From NCBI GenBank assembly GCA_963836405.1, contig CAWIJL010000006.1:62001-126000 (forward strand): a stretch of 64,000 nucleotides of DNA, written 5' to 3'. The notes under the pieces were generated by a model, which was not told where the DNA came from, made no database searches, and saw nothing but the letters and a program-made list of their open reading frames with translations. The stretch is from CAWIJJ01 sp963836405 (GTDB lineage Bacteria; Acidobacteriota; Terriglobia; Bryobacterales; Bryobacteraceae). Made by a program: the position numbers and the translations under genes. Within the stretch, counting starts at the first letter, position 1. Each line of letters starts with the position of its first letter. Below, piece after piece: positions 44,139 through 51,738 of the stretch.

Positions 44139-44896
44139 TTCGGCTGCGGGCTGTTGGTCGCAAACAGCAGCTTCCCCGTGTTCGCATTGACCACGTTGCG
44201 CATCCGGTTTCTCTGCCACACCGGAATCGAAGGGTCGCTCACCGGCAGGGGCGGTATGCCTCGCAACGTGATCGCCCACACCGGCCGCGGAACCGAGTTG
44301 CGCTCCGACTCCATCACGTACACGGCATCGATTTCCTTCGCCTGAAAAGGGCTCCCCACGCCGTTATTCAACACAATCCCCAGCGCATCTTGAAAGTTGA
44401 TTCGCGGATTTTCCGTTGCCAGCCCCACGTAGACATCTTTCTCGGGACGCATCTGCGCCTCGGCCACATCCGGCGGCGGTTCCGGCTTGAGATCCGCAAC
44501 CGGCTCCGGCCAAATCGAGCGCACGCTCCACACCCGGCCCGTTTCCTCCAGCATGAGCACGACGAACGTCCGCTGGAACGGGTCCTTCGCCCCCGCAGCC
44601 GCCGCCTTGATGTCGAGCGAAACGTTCGCGAACTCCACCCTCCACGCCGCCGCGCCAACCAGTTCCCGCCACACGAACGGAGTGTCGTCGCGTTCCACCG
44701 TGAAGCGCCGGGCCAGCGGCAGCATGCCCGGTGAGGGAGCGAAGCCGGTCACCTCCCTCGCCACGGCCACCGCATCCACCTCGTTCTCGATCTTTCGGTC
44801 CTCCACAATCCTCCTTTGCCATCCGCACCCGCTCTGCGCCAGTACAACCACGGCGGCCGCCCGCCACAAAATAGCTCCTGCCCGCGCGGAACTCAT
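44135..44896 (-). CDS. Secreted hypothetical protein, possible lipoprotein
   Basis: 253 aa. N-terminal hydrophobic segment AILWRAAAVVVLAQSGCGW; the cysteine could be lipidated but the lipobox is weak. No recognised domain; segments include FVWRELVGAAAWRVEFANVS, FQRTFVVLMLEETGRVWSV, DVYVGLATENPRINFQDALG and VWQRNRMRNVVNANTG. Third gene of a minus-strand cassette after the Ig-like protein, 16 bp spacing. Function unknown. Confidence 0.72.
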   Translation of the reverse strand: MSSARAGAILWRAAAVVVLAQSGCGWQRRIVEDRKIENEVDAVAVAREVTGFAPSPGMLPLARRFTVERDDTPFVWRELVGAAAWRVEFANVSLDIKAAAAGAKDPFQRTFVVLMLEETGRVWSVRSIWPEPVADLKPEPPPDVAEAQMRPEKDVYVGLATENPRINFQDALGIVLNNGVGSPFQAKEIDAVYVMESERNSVPRPVWAITLRGIPPLPVSDPSIPVWQRNRMRNVVNANTGKLLFATNSPQPN

Positions 44897-44912
44897 AGGA
44901 GGCCGCGCCCGC

Positions 44913-45899
44913 TCAGGGATTCGGTTTCTTGTCCCACATGTTGAACGCCGTTCCGCTCACCAGTTCAATTCCGAATTCGGAGGCATCGTCGTTCGTCAGG
45001 TTGCCCGCCGTGAGCCCGGCGTCCACGAAGCTTCCCCCGCTGACCCGGTACTGGCACTCGGTGTAGTTGCATTTACCGCCGGCGCTGCCCGGCATGTCGT
45101 CTTCCTTGTTCAGGATCTCCCCCGGCCAGTTGACCACCGAACCGCTGCTGTTCTTCCACCCGTTGTCCTGAAATGTGCTCCACGAAGTCCCGTCGTACAA
45201 GAAATCCCAGGTGCCCGTGCCGGCATCGAGCTCGATCCGGTATTCGTGGACCGACCCCTCGGCCGGCGCTCCCGCCGTGTCGTCCTTTCGCTTGTACACG
45301 GACCCGTTCATTTCCGTGTACCGCATGTTCGTAGCCGTGCTGGACCCGGCGTTGCGCAAGCGCCGGTAACCGGTCTGCGCCCAACTCCCACCGCGCGATA
45401 TGTTCACATACGCGTTCTTTTTTCCCACGGCCGTGCACGGCAAATCCTCGCAGCAGACCTTTCCCCACCGTGTCTTGATCTTGGCCTTTGCGCCGGTCAG
45501 ATTGGCTACCGATTTGTGAGCGTAAGCGTATAGCCGCCCTCCGCCCGCCACCGGAGTGCAGATGCAGACCTTCACCGGGACCGTGTCCGTACACGGTCCG
45601 CAGCCCGACGGGCTATACGTCACCGTGATGTTCGCGTCTCCCGTAGCCACGCCTGTGACCGTGGCAGTCGCCCCGCTTCCGGAGACCGTCGCCACCGCCG
45701 TCTTGTCGCTGCTCCACGCGAAGCCGCCGCCTCCCGGCGTTCCCGTCGCCGTCAGCGTCCCCGATGGCGGAGCGCCGCAGATCTTCAGCGGCTTCGGCGT
45801 GACCGTTACCGAGCACGATACACAAGGCTGCGTCGGCCCGTTCGCCGGCGTTCCGCCGCCGCCTTGCGCCGGAGGTGTGGTTTTGTTGCCGTCACTCAC
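44913..45899 (-). CDS. Cysteine-rich protein with bacterial Ig-like (BIG2) domain
   Basis: 328 aa from GTG 45899, which overlaps the stop of the upstream gene by 8 bp. No signal peptide: the N-terminus is polar (SDGNKTTPPAQGGGGTPANG). A BIG2-type domain at about 30-110 (PKPLKICGAPPSGTLTATGT, FAWSSDKTAVATVSGSGATA, GDANITVTYSPSGCGPC) is followed by a unique part with several cysteine pairs (KVCCEDLPC, KCNYTECQY) and WDFLYDGTSW. Disulfides would form outside the cell, so export by a signal-less route is possible but unproven. Confidence 0.7.
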   Translation of the reverse strand: MSDGNKTTPPAQGGGGTPANGPTQPCVSCSVTVTPKPLKICGAPPSGTLTATGTPGGGGFAWSSDKTAVATVSGSGATATVTGVATGDANITVTYSPSGCGPCTDTVPVKVCICTPVAGGGRLYAYAHKSVANLTGAKAKIKTRWGKVCCEDLPCTAVGKKNAYVNISRGGSWAQTGYRRLRNAGSSTATNMRYTEMNGSVYKRKDDTAGAPAEGSVHEYRIELDAGTGTWDFLYDGTSWSTFQDNGWKNSSGSVVNWPGEILNKEDDMPGSAGGKCNYTECQYRVSGGSFVDAGLTAGNLTNDDASEFGIELVSGTAFNMWDKKPNP

Positions 45900-46659
45900 T
45901 TCGGGCCATCTCCTCGTTTCGCGCCACCACGTGTTCCAGCCATGTCACCGCCTTCTTCTCGAGCCGCGCCGCGCGCGCCTTCCGGTCCACGATTCTCCTG
46001 TCGTTGAGCGTGCTCGAAATCCAGGGATACAGCGGATCGTTCGTGCAGCCGTGTCCGAACGAATACATCAAGACCACCAGCAGCGTCTGCTGCCGCGTTT
46101 CGTCGAAGCCCTGCTTCCCCGCCTCCGCCAACCCCTCCTCGATGATTGCGCCCATCGCCGCCTCTCCGATGTAGGCGGCTTTCTGCGGATAGATCCGTTC
46201 CATTGCCCGCAGCATGCCGGCCGTGAAACCGTCCGGAAATTCGAGCGGCGCCTGCACGAAACCTGAAAGGTCCTTGAGCGCCTTGTGCAGATTCGCCGCG
46301 CGCGGTCCCGACACTTTGTCGAGGTAGTCGAGCGATCCCTGGTGAATTTCCTCCGCCCTTTCCATCTGGTCGCCCGGCGCCCGAAGCACTTTACCCAGCC
46401 CCGGGTATTGCGGATCGGTGTCGAATGCGCTGCCGCAAAGAAACATCAGCTCCATATACAGCCGTATCGGACCTCGGTTGGTGAAGCCGTACGTGCCGGC
46501 CTTTTCAATCGCAGCGCGAACCACCACGCGCAGTTGAGCTTCCCCGAGCACCTCGCAGAGTCTGGGTGTAAAGGCGCGGCTGTGTGCCACCATCTCGTCT
46601 TCAAACCGGCGCTGCGCGTCCCGCTCGAAGGTCTTCATCTGCTCGTCGCGGATCCGCAT
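45892..46659 (-). CDS. Hypothetical all-alpha protein
   Basis: 255 aa from ATG 46659 (MRIRDEQMKTFERDAQRRFE); the frame is open further to 46803 but that part crosses the promoter of the divergent VOC gene. Predicted helical throughout: LGEAQLRVVVRAAIEKAGTY, RLYMELMFLCGSAFDTDPQY, RAEEIHQGSLDYLDKVSGP, PQKAAYIGEAAMGAIIEEGL. I recall similar cytoplasmic proteins beside type VI secretion or toxin genes, but I cannot name a family and see no secretion genes here. First gene of the three-gene cassette. Confidence 0.68.
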   Translation of the reverse strand: MRIRDEQMKTFERDAQRRFEDEMVAHSRAFTPRLCEVLGEAQLRVVVRAAIEKAGTYGFTNRGPIRLYMELMFLCGSAFDTDPQYPGLGKVLRAPGDQMERAEEIHQGSLDYLDKVSGPRAANLHKALKDLSGFVQAPLEFPDGFTAGMLRAMERIYPQKAAYIGEAAMGAIIEEGLAEAGKQGFDETRQQTLLVVLMYSFGHGCTNDPLYPWISSTLNDRRIVDRKARAARLEKKAVTWLEHVVARNEEMARSE

Positions 46660-46737
46660 CGTTCGAGCATATTCCAAGAGCCTCGTATCTGTGCGTTGCC
46701 CCGTATCGTTCCATACACACGTTTGGCACGCCAGGAC

Positions 46738-46743
46738 TATACT
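46738..46743 (+). promoter_or_regulatory. -10 box of the VOC gene (leaderless arrangement)
   Basis: TATACT followed 7 nt later by the ATG at 46751. The predicted transcription start coincides with the start codon. No convincing -35 hexamer and no SD. Confidence 0.45.
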
Positions 46744-46750
46744 GAGGTCC

Positions 46751-47134
46751 ATGGCTCGTAAGACGTCGATCTCGCCCATGCTCTCGGTGCGCCAGGGAGC
46801 CAAAGCCGTCGAATTCTACAAAGCGGCATTCGGAGCGGGCGAGCTGTTCCGCATCGACGGCGATGGGGGATCGGTCGTCGCGCAATTGTCCGTCGGCGAA
46901 GCCGACTTCTGGGTGGCCGACGAATCCCCCGAGCATCTGAATTTCAGCCCCGAGTCGCTCGGCGGAGGCAGCGTCCGAATGGTGTTGACAGTGGAAGACC
47001 CGGACTCCGCCTTCGATCGTGCCGTAAAGGCCGGCGCTACCGTAGTGGTGCCAGTCACCGATCAGTACGGCTGGCGCCTCGGCCGCGTCGTCGATCCCTT
47101 CGGTCACCACTGGGAAATCGGCAAGCCCCTCTGA
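46751..47134 (+). CDS. VOC-family (glyoxalase/PhnB-like) protein
   Basis: 127 aa. Two beta-alpha-beta-beta-beta modules: ISPMLSVRQGAKAVEFYKAA, FGAGELFRID, ADFWVADESPEH, then VRMVLTVEDPDSAFDRAVKA, VVVPVTDQYGWRLGRVVDPF, GHHWEIG. This is the PhnB-like branch; GHHWE carries the usual metal-ligand positions. Substrate unknown; relatives include glyoxalases and antibiotic-binding proteins. Divergent from the unknown-protein cassette. Confidence 0.88.
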   Translation: MARKTSISPMLSVRQGAKAVEFYKAAFGAGELFRIDGDGGSVVAQLSVGEADFWVADESPEHLNFSPESLGGGSVRMVLTVEDPDSAFDRAVKAGATVVVPVTDQYGWRLGRVVDPFGHHWEIGKPL

Positions 47135-47152
47135 CCAAGCTGGCCTACCTGG

Positions 47153-48475
47153 TCAGCGTTGCCGTGTGACCTGCCGCTCCGTATTGAGGGTGATTTCCAT
47201 CCGCGTACCCGCCGGAAGAGCGACCTCCGCGCCGCGGGCGAGAAAATTCGAGTAGAGGCTGAATCCCGCGCCTGTAAAGGCCATACTCGACGCCAAAGGA
47301 CGAGAGGCTTGAGCCAGCACCGTCCCAATCAACCCCAGGCCCACGGCCCCCGATTCTGCGCGGCCTCCGATGTCCTGATCGGGAACGCCCTGAGAATTGT
47401 AGTCCTGGTGGATCGACAATCCAGCCACGGTTGCCGCGATCGCCGGGAAGATGAATCGGGTCTTCGGGCTGCTGACGCTTGCGCCCCCTTCCGAGTCAAG
47501 TTTCAGGTGCGCCCCGGCGTCCACCTCCAGTTCCTCAATATTCCCCTGCACATGTTGCATTGTTCCCGGAGTCACCATGACCTGGCGGAAGCTGAACAGA
47601 AGCTTCCCGTTGCGGTGGAGAAACCGGGCGCGACGCGCACTCACCACCTCCCCGACCAGCTTGCTCCCTTCCGGAATCAGCAGGGCGTGGTCCGCCGCAA
47701 ACAAGGGCTGTGTCACCACCGCCTCCACGCGGTCTCCCCTGCGGGCGGTTGCCGAACTAACCGGTGTCACCAGGCGCGCCCGCACTTGCTGCGTTCCGTC
47801 TGTGGGAACCGCCAGGCACCCCGTCTCAGTAGCGGCGCCATCGAGGTGCGGCACGGTGAGAGGTTCCTCGATTACAGAATCAAAAAGGGTCCCCGCCGAC
47901 CAGGACTGGCGGTGATAAGGGAGCATACTGAAGAGCCGCGATTTCAGCCTTTGCAATTTGCCCGGCAACTTGAAAGTCAGGACTGCCGGACAGCGGGTTC
48001 CCTCCAGGGTGTTTCGGGCTGCCAGGCGCGCGGGTTTCCGCGGATCCTTCGCGGTCGGCGTCTCGACAGCAGCGGTGTAGGCCGTGCCTGTAGATGGAGA
48101 CGTGATGAGAGACAGGCGTGAACCATCGTTCAGAAGGATCTTGTCGAACTGCGCATAAATTCGCCGCGGCGGAGTCAGGTTCCCGGACAGGATTGCCTGC
48201 ACCCGCCTGCCGGGCGGCACACCGCCTATTTTCGCAACGTGCCCTTCAACCACCGTTCCGGCAGGCACGGCAATCCGATCGAACACATACACGGGCTCAA
48301 TCAGGCGGCCCTGTATGGGTTCACCCACCCTTTTGACCACTACCCGGCGCTCCAACGCCACACGAAGCGGAACACCTGGCCTTACGACGGGTCCCGCTGG
48401 CGCGTCCCCGGGCAAGGGCGCCGGCTGCGCCAGAGCCGCCCCAACGATTACCACGAACAGAATCGGCCCACGCAT
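47153..48475 (-). CDS. Secreted hypothetical protein with beta-rich repeats
   Basis: 440 aa with signal peptide MRGPILFVVIVGAALAQPAP. Two similar segments carry the pattern of a pore-lining or conjugation-type (TrbI/VirB10-like) beta domain: FDRIAVPAGTVVEGHVAKIG and ALLIPEGSKLVGEVVSARR, and the C-terminus ends GAEVALPAGTRMEITLNTER. A hydrophobic stretch (GAVGLGLIGTVLAQ) lies near 380. The resemblance is weak and no VirB neighbours exist, so function is left open. Monocistronic; promoter not evident. Confidence 0.72.
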   Translation of the reverse strand: MRGPILFVVIVGAALAQPAPLPGDAPAGPVVRPGVPLRVALERRVVVKRVGEPIQGRLIEPVYVFDRIAVPAGTVVEGHVAKIGGVPPGRRVQAILSGNLTPPRRIYAQFDKILLNDGSRLSLITSPSTGTAYTAAVETPTAKDPRKPARLAARNTLEGTRCPAVLTFKLPGKLQRLKSRLFSMLPYHRQSWSAGTLFDSVIEEPLTVPHLDGAATETGCLAVPTDGTQQVRARLVTPVSSATARRGDRVEAVVTQPLFAADHALLIPEGSKLVGEVVSARRARFLHRNGKLLFSFRQVMVTPGTMQHVQGNIEELEVDAGAHLKLDSEGGASVSSPKTRFIFPAIAATVAGLSIHQDYNSQGVPDQDIGGRAESGAVGLGLIGTVLAQASRPLASSMAFTGAGFSLYSNFLARGAEVALPAGTRMEITLNTERQVTRQR

Positions 48476-48568
48476 TATCGACTCCCCTCGAAACGGTACA
48501 GTCTATCAAAGCAGAGTGAATACTCGACTACAAAGGCCCACCCGATGCGTGAAGCACAATCAGATGGT

Positions 48569-49111
48569 TCACTGGCGCTCGCGCGAATCCGCCTCGTCGA
48601 TCACCGGCTCCAGTTTCACCTCCGCCGTGCCCGCCTTGATAAAGTCGAGTTCCCGCGCCGCGGCTTCACTGACATTGATGATGCGCTGGGAAGACGGGAA
48701 GCGGTCTACAATTCGCACCGTCACCGTCTTCCCGTTGCCGGTGTTTGTCACCTTCACCCGCGAACCCAACGGATAGCTGGAGTGCCCTGCCACCAGTTCC
48801 GACCCGTTGAGGCGTTCGCCGCTGGCGGTGAGGCCGCCGTCCGCGCGGGAAGAAAAGTAGCAGGCGGTCCCAGTGTCTTTGGAGAAGGCGCGTCCGGGAT
48901 CTGCCGCCCGGTCCGCGCCCGATGTTTTCGACTGCGCATCCGGCCCGTCCTTGCGCACGGGACGCGTGCCCCGGACTCTCGACCGTTCCGCGGCGGCGCC
49001 GGCAGTCTGCTTTTCCCGGTTCTTTTCCGGGAAGGGAGACGGTTTGCCCTCCTGCTGCGCGTACGACGGCAGCAGAAAAACGGAAACGGCAAGAATGGTC
49101 CGTAGGGTCAT
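48569..49111 (-). CDS. rlpA: RlpA-like septal ring lytic transglycosylase / DPBB protein
   Basis: 180 aa from ATG 49111 (MTLRTILAVSVFLLPSYAQQ signal peptide). A long low-complexity linker is followed by a double-psi beta-barrel: GTACYFSSRADGGLTASGER, LVAGHSSYPLGSRVKVTNTG, TVTVRIVDRFPSSQRIINVS. The conserved Asp in VRIVDR corresponds to the RlpA catalytic site (usually VRINDRGP). No SPOR domain. RlpA cleaves peptidoglycan lacking stem peptides. It lies 14 bp downstream of mscL and may be co-transcribed with it; both concern the cell envelope. Confidence 0.85.
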   Translation of the reverse strand: MTLRTILAVSVFLLPSYAQQEGKPSPFPEKNREKQTAGAAAERSRVRGTRPVRKDGPDAQSKTSGADRAADPGRAFSKDTGTACYFSSRADGGLTASGERLNGSELVAGHSSYPLGSRVKVTNTGNGKTVTVRIVDRFPSSQRIINVSEAAARELDFIKAGTAEVKLEPVIDEADSRERQ

Positions 49112-49125
49112 GATACTCTCGCTAT

Positions 49126-49557
49126 TTATGCCCGCCCGTGGGCGGAGCCGGCCTGCCCCAGCGCCGTCGTGCAATGCGCGCATCGCCGGGCCGCGATGGG
49201 AATCACACTGAGACATTCCGGGCATTCTTTGGTGGTCGGGTCGGGTGGCGCTTCCCCGCGCCGCATGCGGGCCGTCAACGCGTTCACGGGCACCATGACG
49301 ATGAAGTAGATCGCGGCCGCGATCAGCAGGAAAGATACCAACGCATTGATGAAGTCGCCAACAGGGAAATTGCTGCCGTTAATCGTAAATTGGATGGCAG
49401 AAAAATCCGGCTGGCCTACAATCGCGGCGATCAGCGGCGTGATCAAATCCTTTACCAGCGCGGTAACCACCGCGCCGAACGCGGCGCCGATAACCACGGC
49501 CACCGCCAGATCGAGGACATTGCCTCTCAGGATGAACTGCTTAAAACCATTCAGCAT
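49126..49557 (-). CDS. mscL: Large-conductance mechanosensitive channel with C-terminal zinc-ribbon extension
   Basis: 143 aa from ATG 49557, RBS AAGGAG. MscL opens on membrane tension to release solutes during hypo-osmotic shock. Family motifs: GFKQFILRGNVLDLAVAVVI, GAAFGAVVTALVKDLITPLI (helix 1 with the conserved glycines), VGDFINALVSFLLIAAAIYF (helix 2). In place of the usual C-terminal helical bundle end, the protein carries two CxxC pairs, ECPECLSVIPIAARRCAHC, typical of a short zinc ribbon. 29 bp downstream of the DUF481 gene in the same operon. Confidence 0.95.
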   Translation of the reverse strand: MLNGFKQFILRGNVLDLAVAVVIGAAFGAVVTALVKDLITPLIAAIVGQPDFSAIQFTINGSNFPVGDFINALVSFLLIAAAIYFIVMVPVNALTARMRRGEAPPDPTTKECPECLSVIPIAARRCAHCTTALGQAGSAHGRA

Positions 49558-49586
49558 CGATCCTTCTCCTTTTTCAACAGTCCGGA

Positions 49587-50645
49587 CTACTTCGCAAAGG
49601 TGATCCCGAGTCCGGTCGAGTACAAAAAGTCGTTTGTCTTTCGTCCCGGAGCCGGGCGGTTCAAATAGCGGTCGCTCAGCGTAACGTTCCACGTGAGCCA
49701 TGTCGAGATCTTGGTTGCCGCGCCCGCATCGAAGTTCAAACGATACGCGCCGGTGTCGCTCAAGTCGTCGAACATCCGGAAGCTCTGCACCAGCGATGTG
49801 GCACCAGTCACCTTCAGCGCGTATTCGTCTCCCCAGAAAAACTCCCCCGAATTCCGTGTCAGGGGTGTACTGAACGAGGAGTGATTATAGTCGAATCCGG
49901 CCAGCAGGTCCAGGCTGTTTCGATCCGTTTTCACGGCGTGAAGACCCGCGCCTCCCCCGAGGACAAAGCGCAGATCCAAATTCTGGAACCGGTCGTACTC
50001 GTAATCGTTGAAGACATTGAAGAACAGCCGAGGACTTATGTTGTGGTCGTAGCCGATGCCGGCCCGCACCGCCCTGGCCGTACCCGCGCTTCTTCCGTTG
50101 ACCAGCGCCGACGCTTTGATGGCATTGAAATAAACGGACGTCTTATCCGTGTTCGTTACCCGCGCCGCATTGACTCCCACTGTGAACGTCGAGGTTCTGG
50201 CGTTGCCGCTGGTGCCGGCAAATCCCAAATTGGCGGCGCCGGCCCAGAGATCCCCCCAGCCCGGACTCTGCAGTCGCTCGAATGCCGTCTGCTCGGCGGC
50301 GTCGCGCATGGCGGCGATCTGCGCGGGGGTGGCACTGACCCTGCCCGTGGGCGTCACTACTTCGACGTTCGCGCCCGAAGTGGTCACCGTGCCCTGAACG
50401 GTCCTGCCGTCCTGGAGCACGACCGTGACCGGCTTGTCGGCAGTTACCGATTCCACCTGGTCCCAATCCGTGGTGATCGTACCGAAATGGTCGGTCTTGA
50501 TCGTGATCTTGCCGCCGTCTTTCTTGACGATGCTGCCGGTCACCCGATCGCCATTTTTAAGCGTGATCTGGTCGGCCCAGGCGGTGCATAGCAGCACCGG
50601 AAGAAGGCACAAAGTGGCAGTTACAGGAAATTTGAAATTGGACAT
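49587..50645 (-). CDS. DUF481 outer-membrane beta-barrel protein
   Basis: 352 aa with signal peptide MSNFKFPVTATLCLLPVLL. N-terminal periplasmic region of about 130 residues with SM-like or knot-type strands (ITLKNGDRVTGSIVKKDGGK, TVVLQDGRTVQGTVTTSG), then DUF481 barrel: GAANLGFAGTSGNARTSTFT, FFNVFNDYEYDRFQNLDLRF, WLTWNVTLSDRYLNRPAPG, ending GLGITFAK. DUF481 proteins are salt-induced outer-membrane proteins in some bacteria (YdiY-like). Leads an operon with mscL and rlpA-like gene, consistent with osmotic or envelope adaptation. Confidence 0.9.
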   Translation of the reverse strand: MSNFKFPVTATLCLLPVLLCTAWADQITLKNGDRVTGSIVKKDGGKITIKTDHFGTITTDWDQVESVTADKPVTVVLQDGRTVQGTVTTSGANVEVVTPTGRVSATPAQIAAMRDAAEQTAFERLQSPGWGDLWAGAANLGFAGTSGNARTSTFTVGVNAARVTNTDKTSVYFNAIKASALVNGRSAGTARAVRAGIGYDHNISPRLFFNVFNDYEYDRFQNLDLRFVLGGGAGLHAVKTDRNSLDLLAGFDYNHSSFSTPLTRNSGEFFWGDEYALKVTGATSLVQSFRMFDDLSDTGAYRLNFDAGAATKISTWLTWNVTLSDRYLNRPAPGRKTNDFLYSTGLGITFAK

Positions 50646-50772
50646 GAGTTTTTCGGGAGTGCTCCGGATTCGAGCGGCCCGACTACCGTTTGATTGGACT
50701 GCATCTAAAGATTTTGAGGTTTAACTTATCCGCGAAGCAAGCCCGAGTGTTCCCTATCGCACAGTTGCGCCG

Positions 50773-51729
50773 CTACCGCGCCAGGTTCACGAGGTCGCTG
50801 AACACGCCGTAGGCAGTCTGCTCCACGCCCGGTTCGATCGAGATCGTGCCGAACGTCCCCATCAGGTCGGTGTGAAACAGGATGAGATTGGAGGTTCCCG
50901 GCGTTGTGGCCAGGATGTTGGCGCGATCCAGCACTTCGGCGCGAACTCGCAGGGAAACACCGCCGGCAGTCCGGCGTCCGCGGCTGACCAGGCGTACCGT
51001 CTTGCCCTGCGCCATCATTTCGCGGACTCGCTGCGGCGTCAGGCGCGTGATGCCGCGCGTCGAAACCTCCCGCGGAGTGACCCGTGCGTCCATTAAGACG
51101 TTGGCCAGCGCCGCGGTCTTGGCGGCCGAGTCCCAGCCCTCGACGTCGAACGCGCCGCCGCCTTCGGTAATGCCCATCGACCGCGCCTTCTCGAGGCCGT
51201 CCTCGAACGAGCCGCCCCGTTCCATCGTTTCCACCACCACCTTCGAAGTGGAGTTCAACACTCCGGTGAATCCCAGCACACGCACGCCAGGCATGGTGCG
51301 CTCCCACAGATTGAAGACCGGCGCACCGTCCATCACGGACGATTCGAAGCGGAACCCCACGCCGGCGCGCGCGGCCTCGTCACGAAGCGTGGCATAAGCG
51401 TGGGCGATCGGCCCCTTGTTGGCGGTAACCACGTGCAGCTTTCGTGCGAAGGCGGCGCGGATGTGCGCGGTTGCGGGCTCGCCGGTGGAAGGTTCAAGCG
51501 TGGTGAGTTCCACGGCGGCATCCGCACGGGCTGCGTCCAGGAACTCCCCGATTGAGGCGGCGCGCGGGCCGAATACCGGATCCGCGGCGAAGCCCGCCGG
51601 ATCGGCCGCGGTGCCGTGCCGCAGCGTGTGGATGCCGGTGATCGTGAACGGGAATTCCCGGCGCTTCAAACGAATGAGGCGCGCCAGTGCGCGCCCCACG
51701 TTGCCATAGCCGATCAGTGCCAGTTTCAA
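50773..51729 (-). CDS. Homoserine dehydrogenase
   Basis: 318 aa, TTG start at 51729, 9 bp after the stop of the DUF4139 gene. NAD(P)-binding GYGNVG at the N-terminus, VTANKGPIAHAYATLRDEA with the conserved Asn-Lys, FESSVMDGAPVFNLWERTMP, and catalytic-site lysine in GWDSAAKTAALANVLMDA. No C-terminal ACT domain (length is that of the short form). Converts aspartate semialdehyde to homoserine in threonine and methionine synthesis. The unusual start codon has no SD, so translation may depend on coupling to the upstream gene. Confidence 0.9.
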   Translation of the reverse strand: MKLALIGYGNVGRALARLIRLKRREFPFTITGIHTLRHGTAADPAGFAADPVFGPRAASIGEFLDAARADAAVELTTLEPSTGEPATAHIRAAFARKLHVVTANKGPIAHAYATLRDEAARAGVGFRFESSVMDGAPVFNLWERTMPGVRVLGFTGVLNSTSKVVVETMERGGSFEDGLEKARSMGITEGGGAFDVEGWDSAAKTAALANVLMDARVTPREVSTRGITRLTPQRVREMMAQGKTVRLVSRGRRTAGGVSLRVRAEVLDRANILATTPGTSNLILFHTDLMGTFGTISIEPGVEQTAYGVFSDLVNLAR

Positions 51730-51738
51730 AGATCGATT

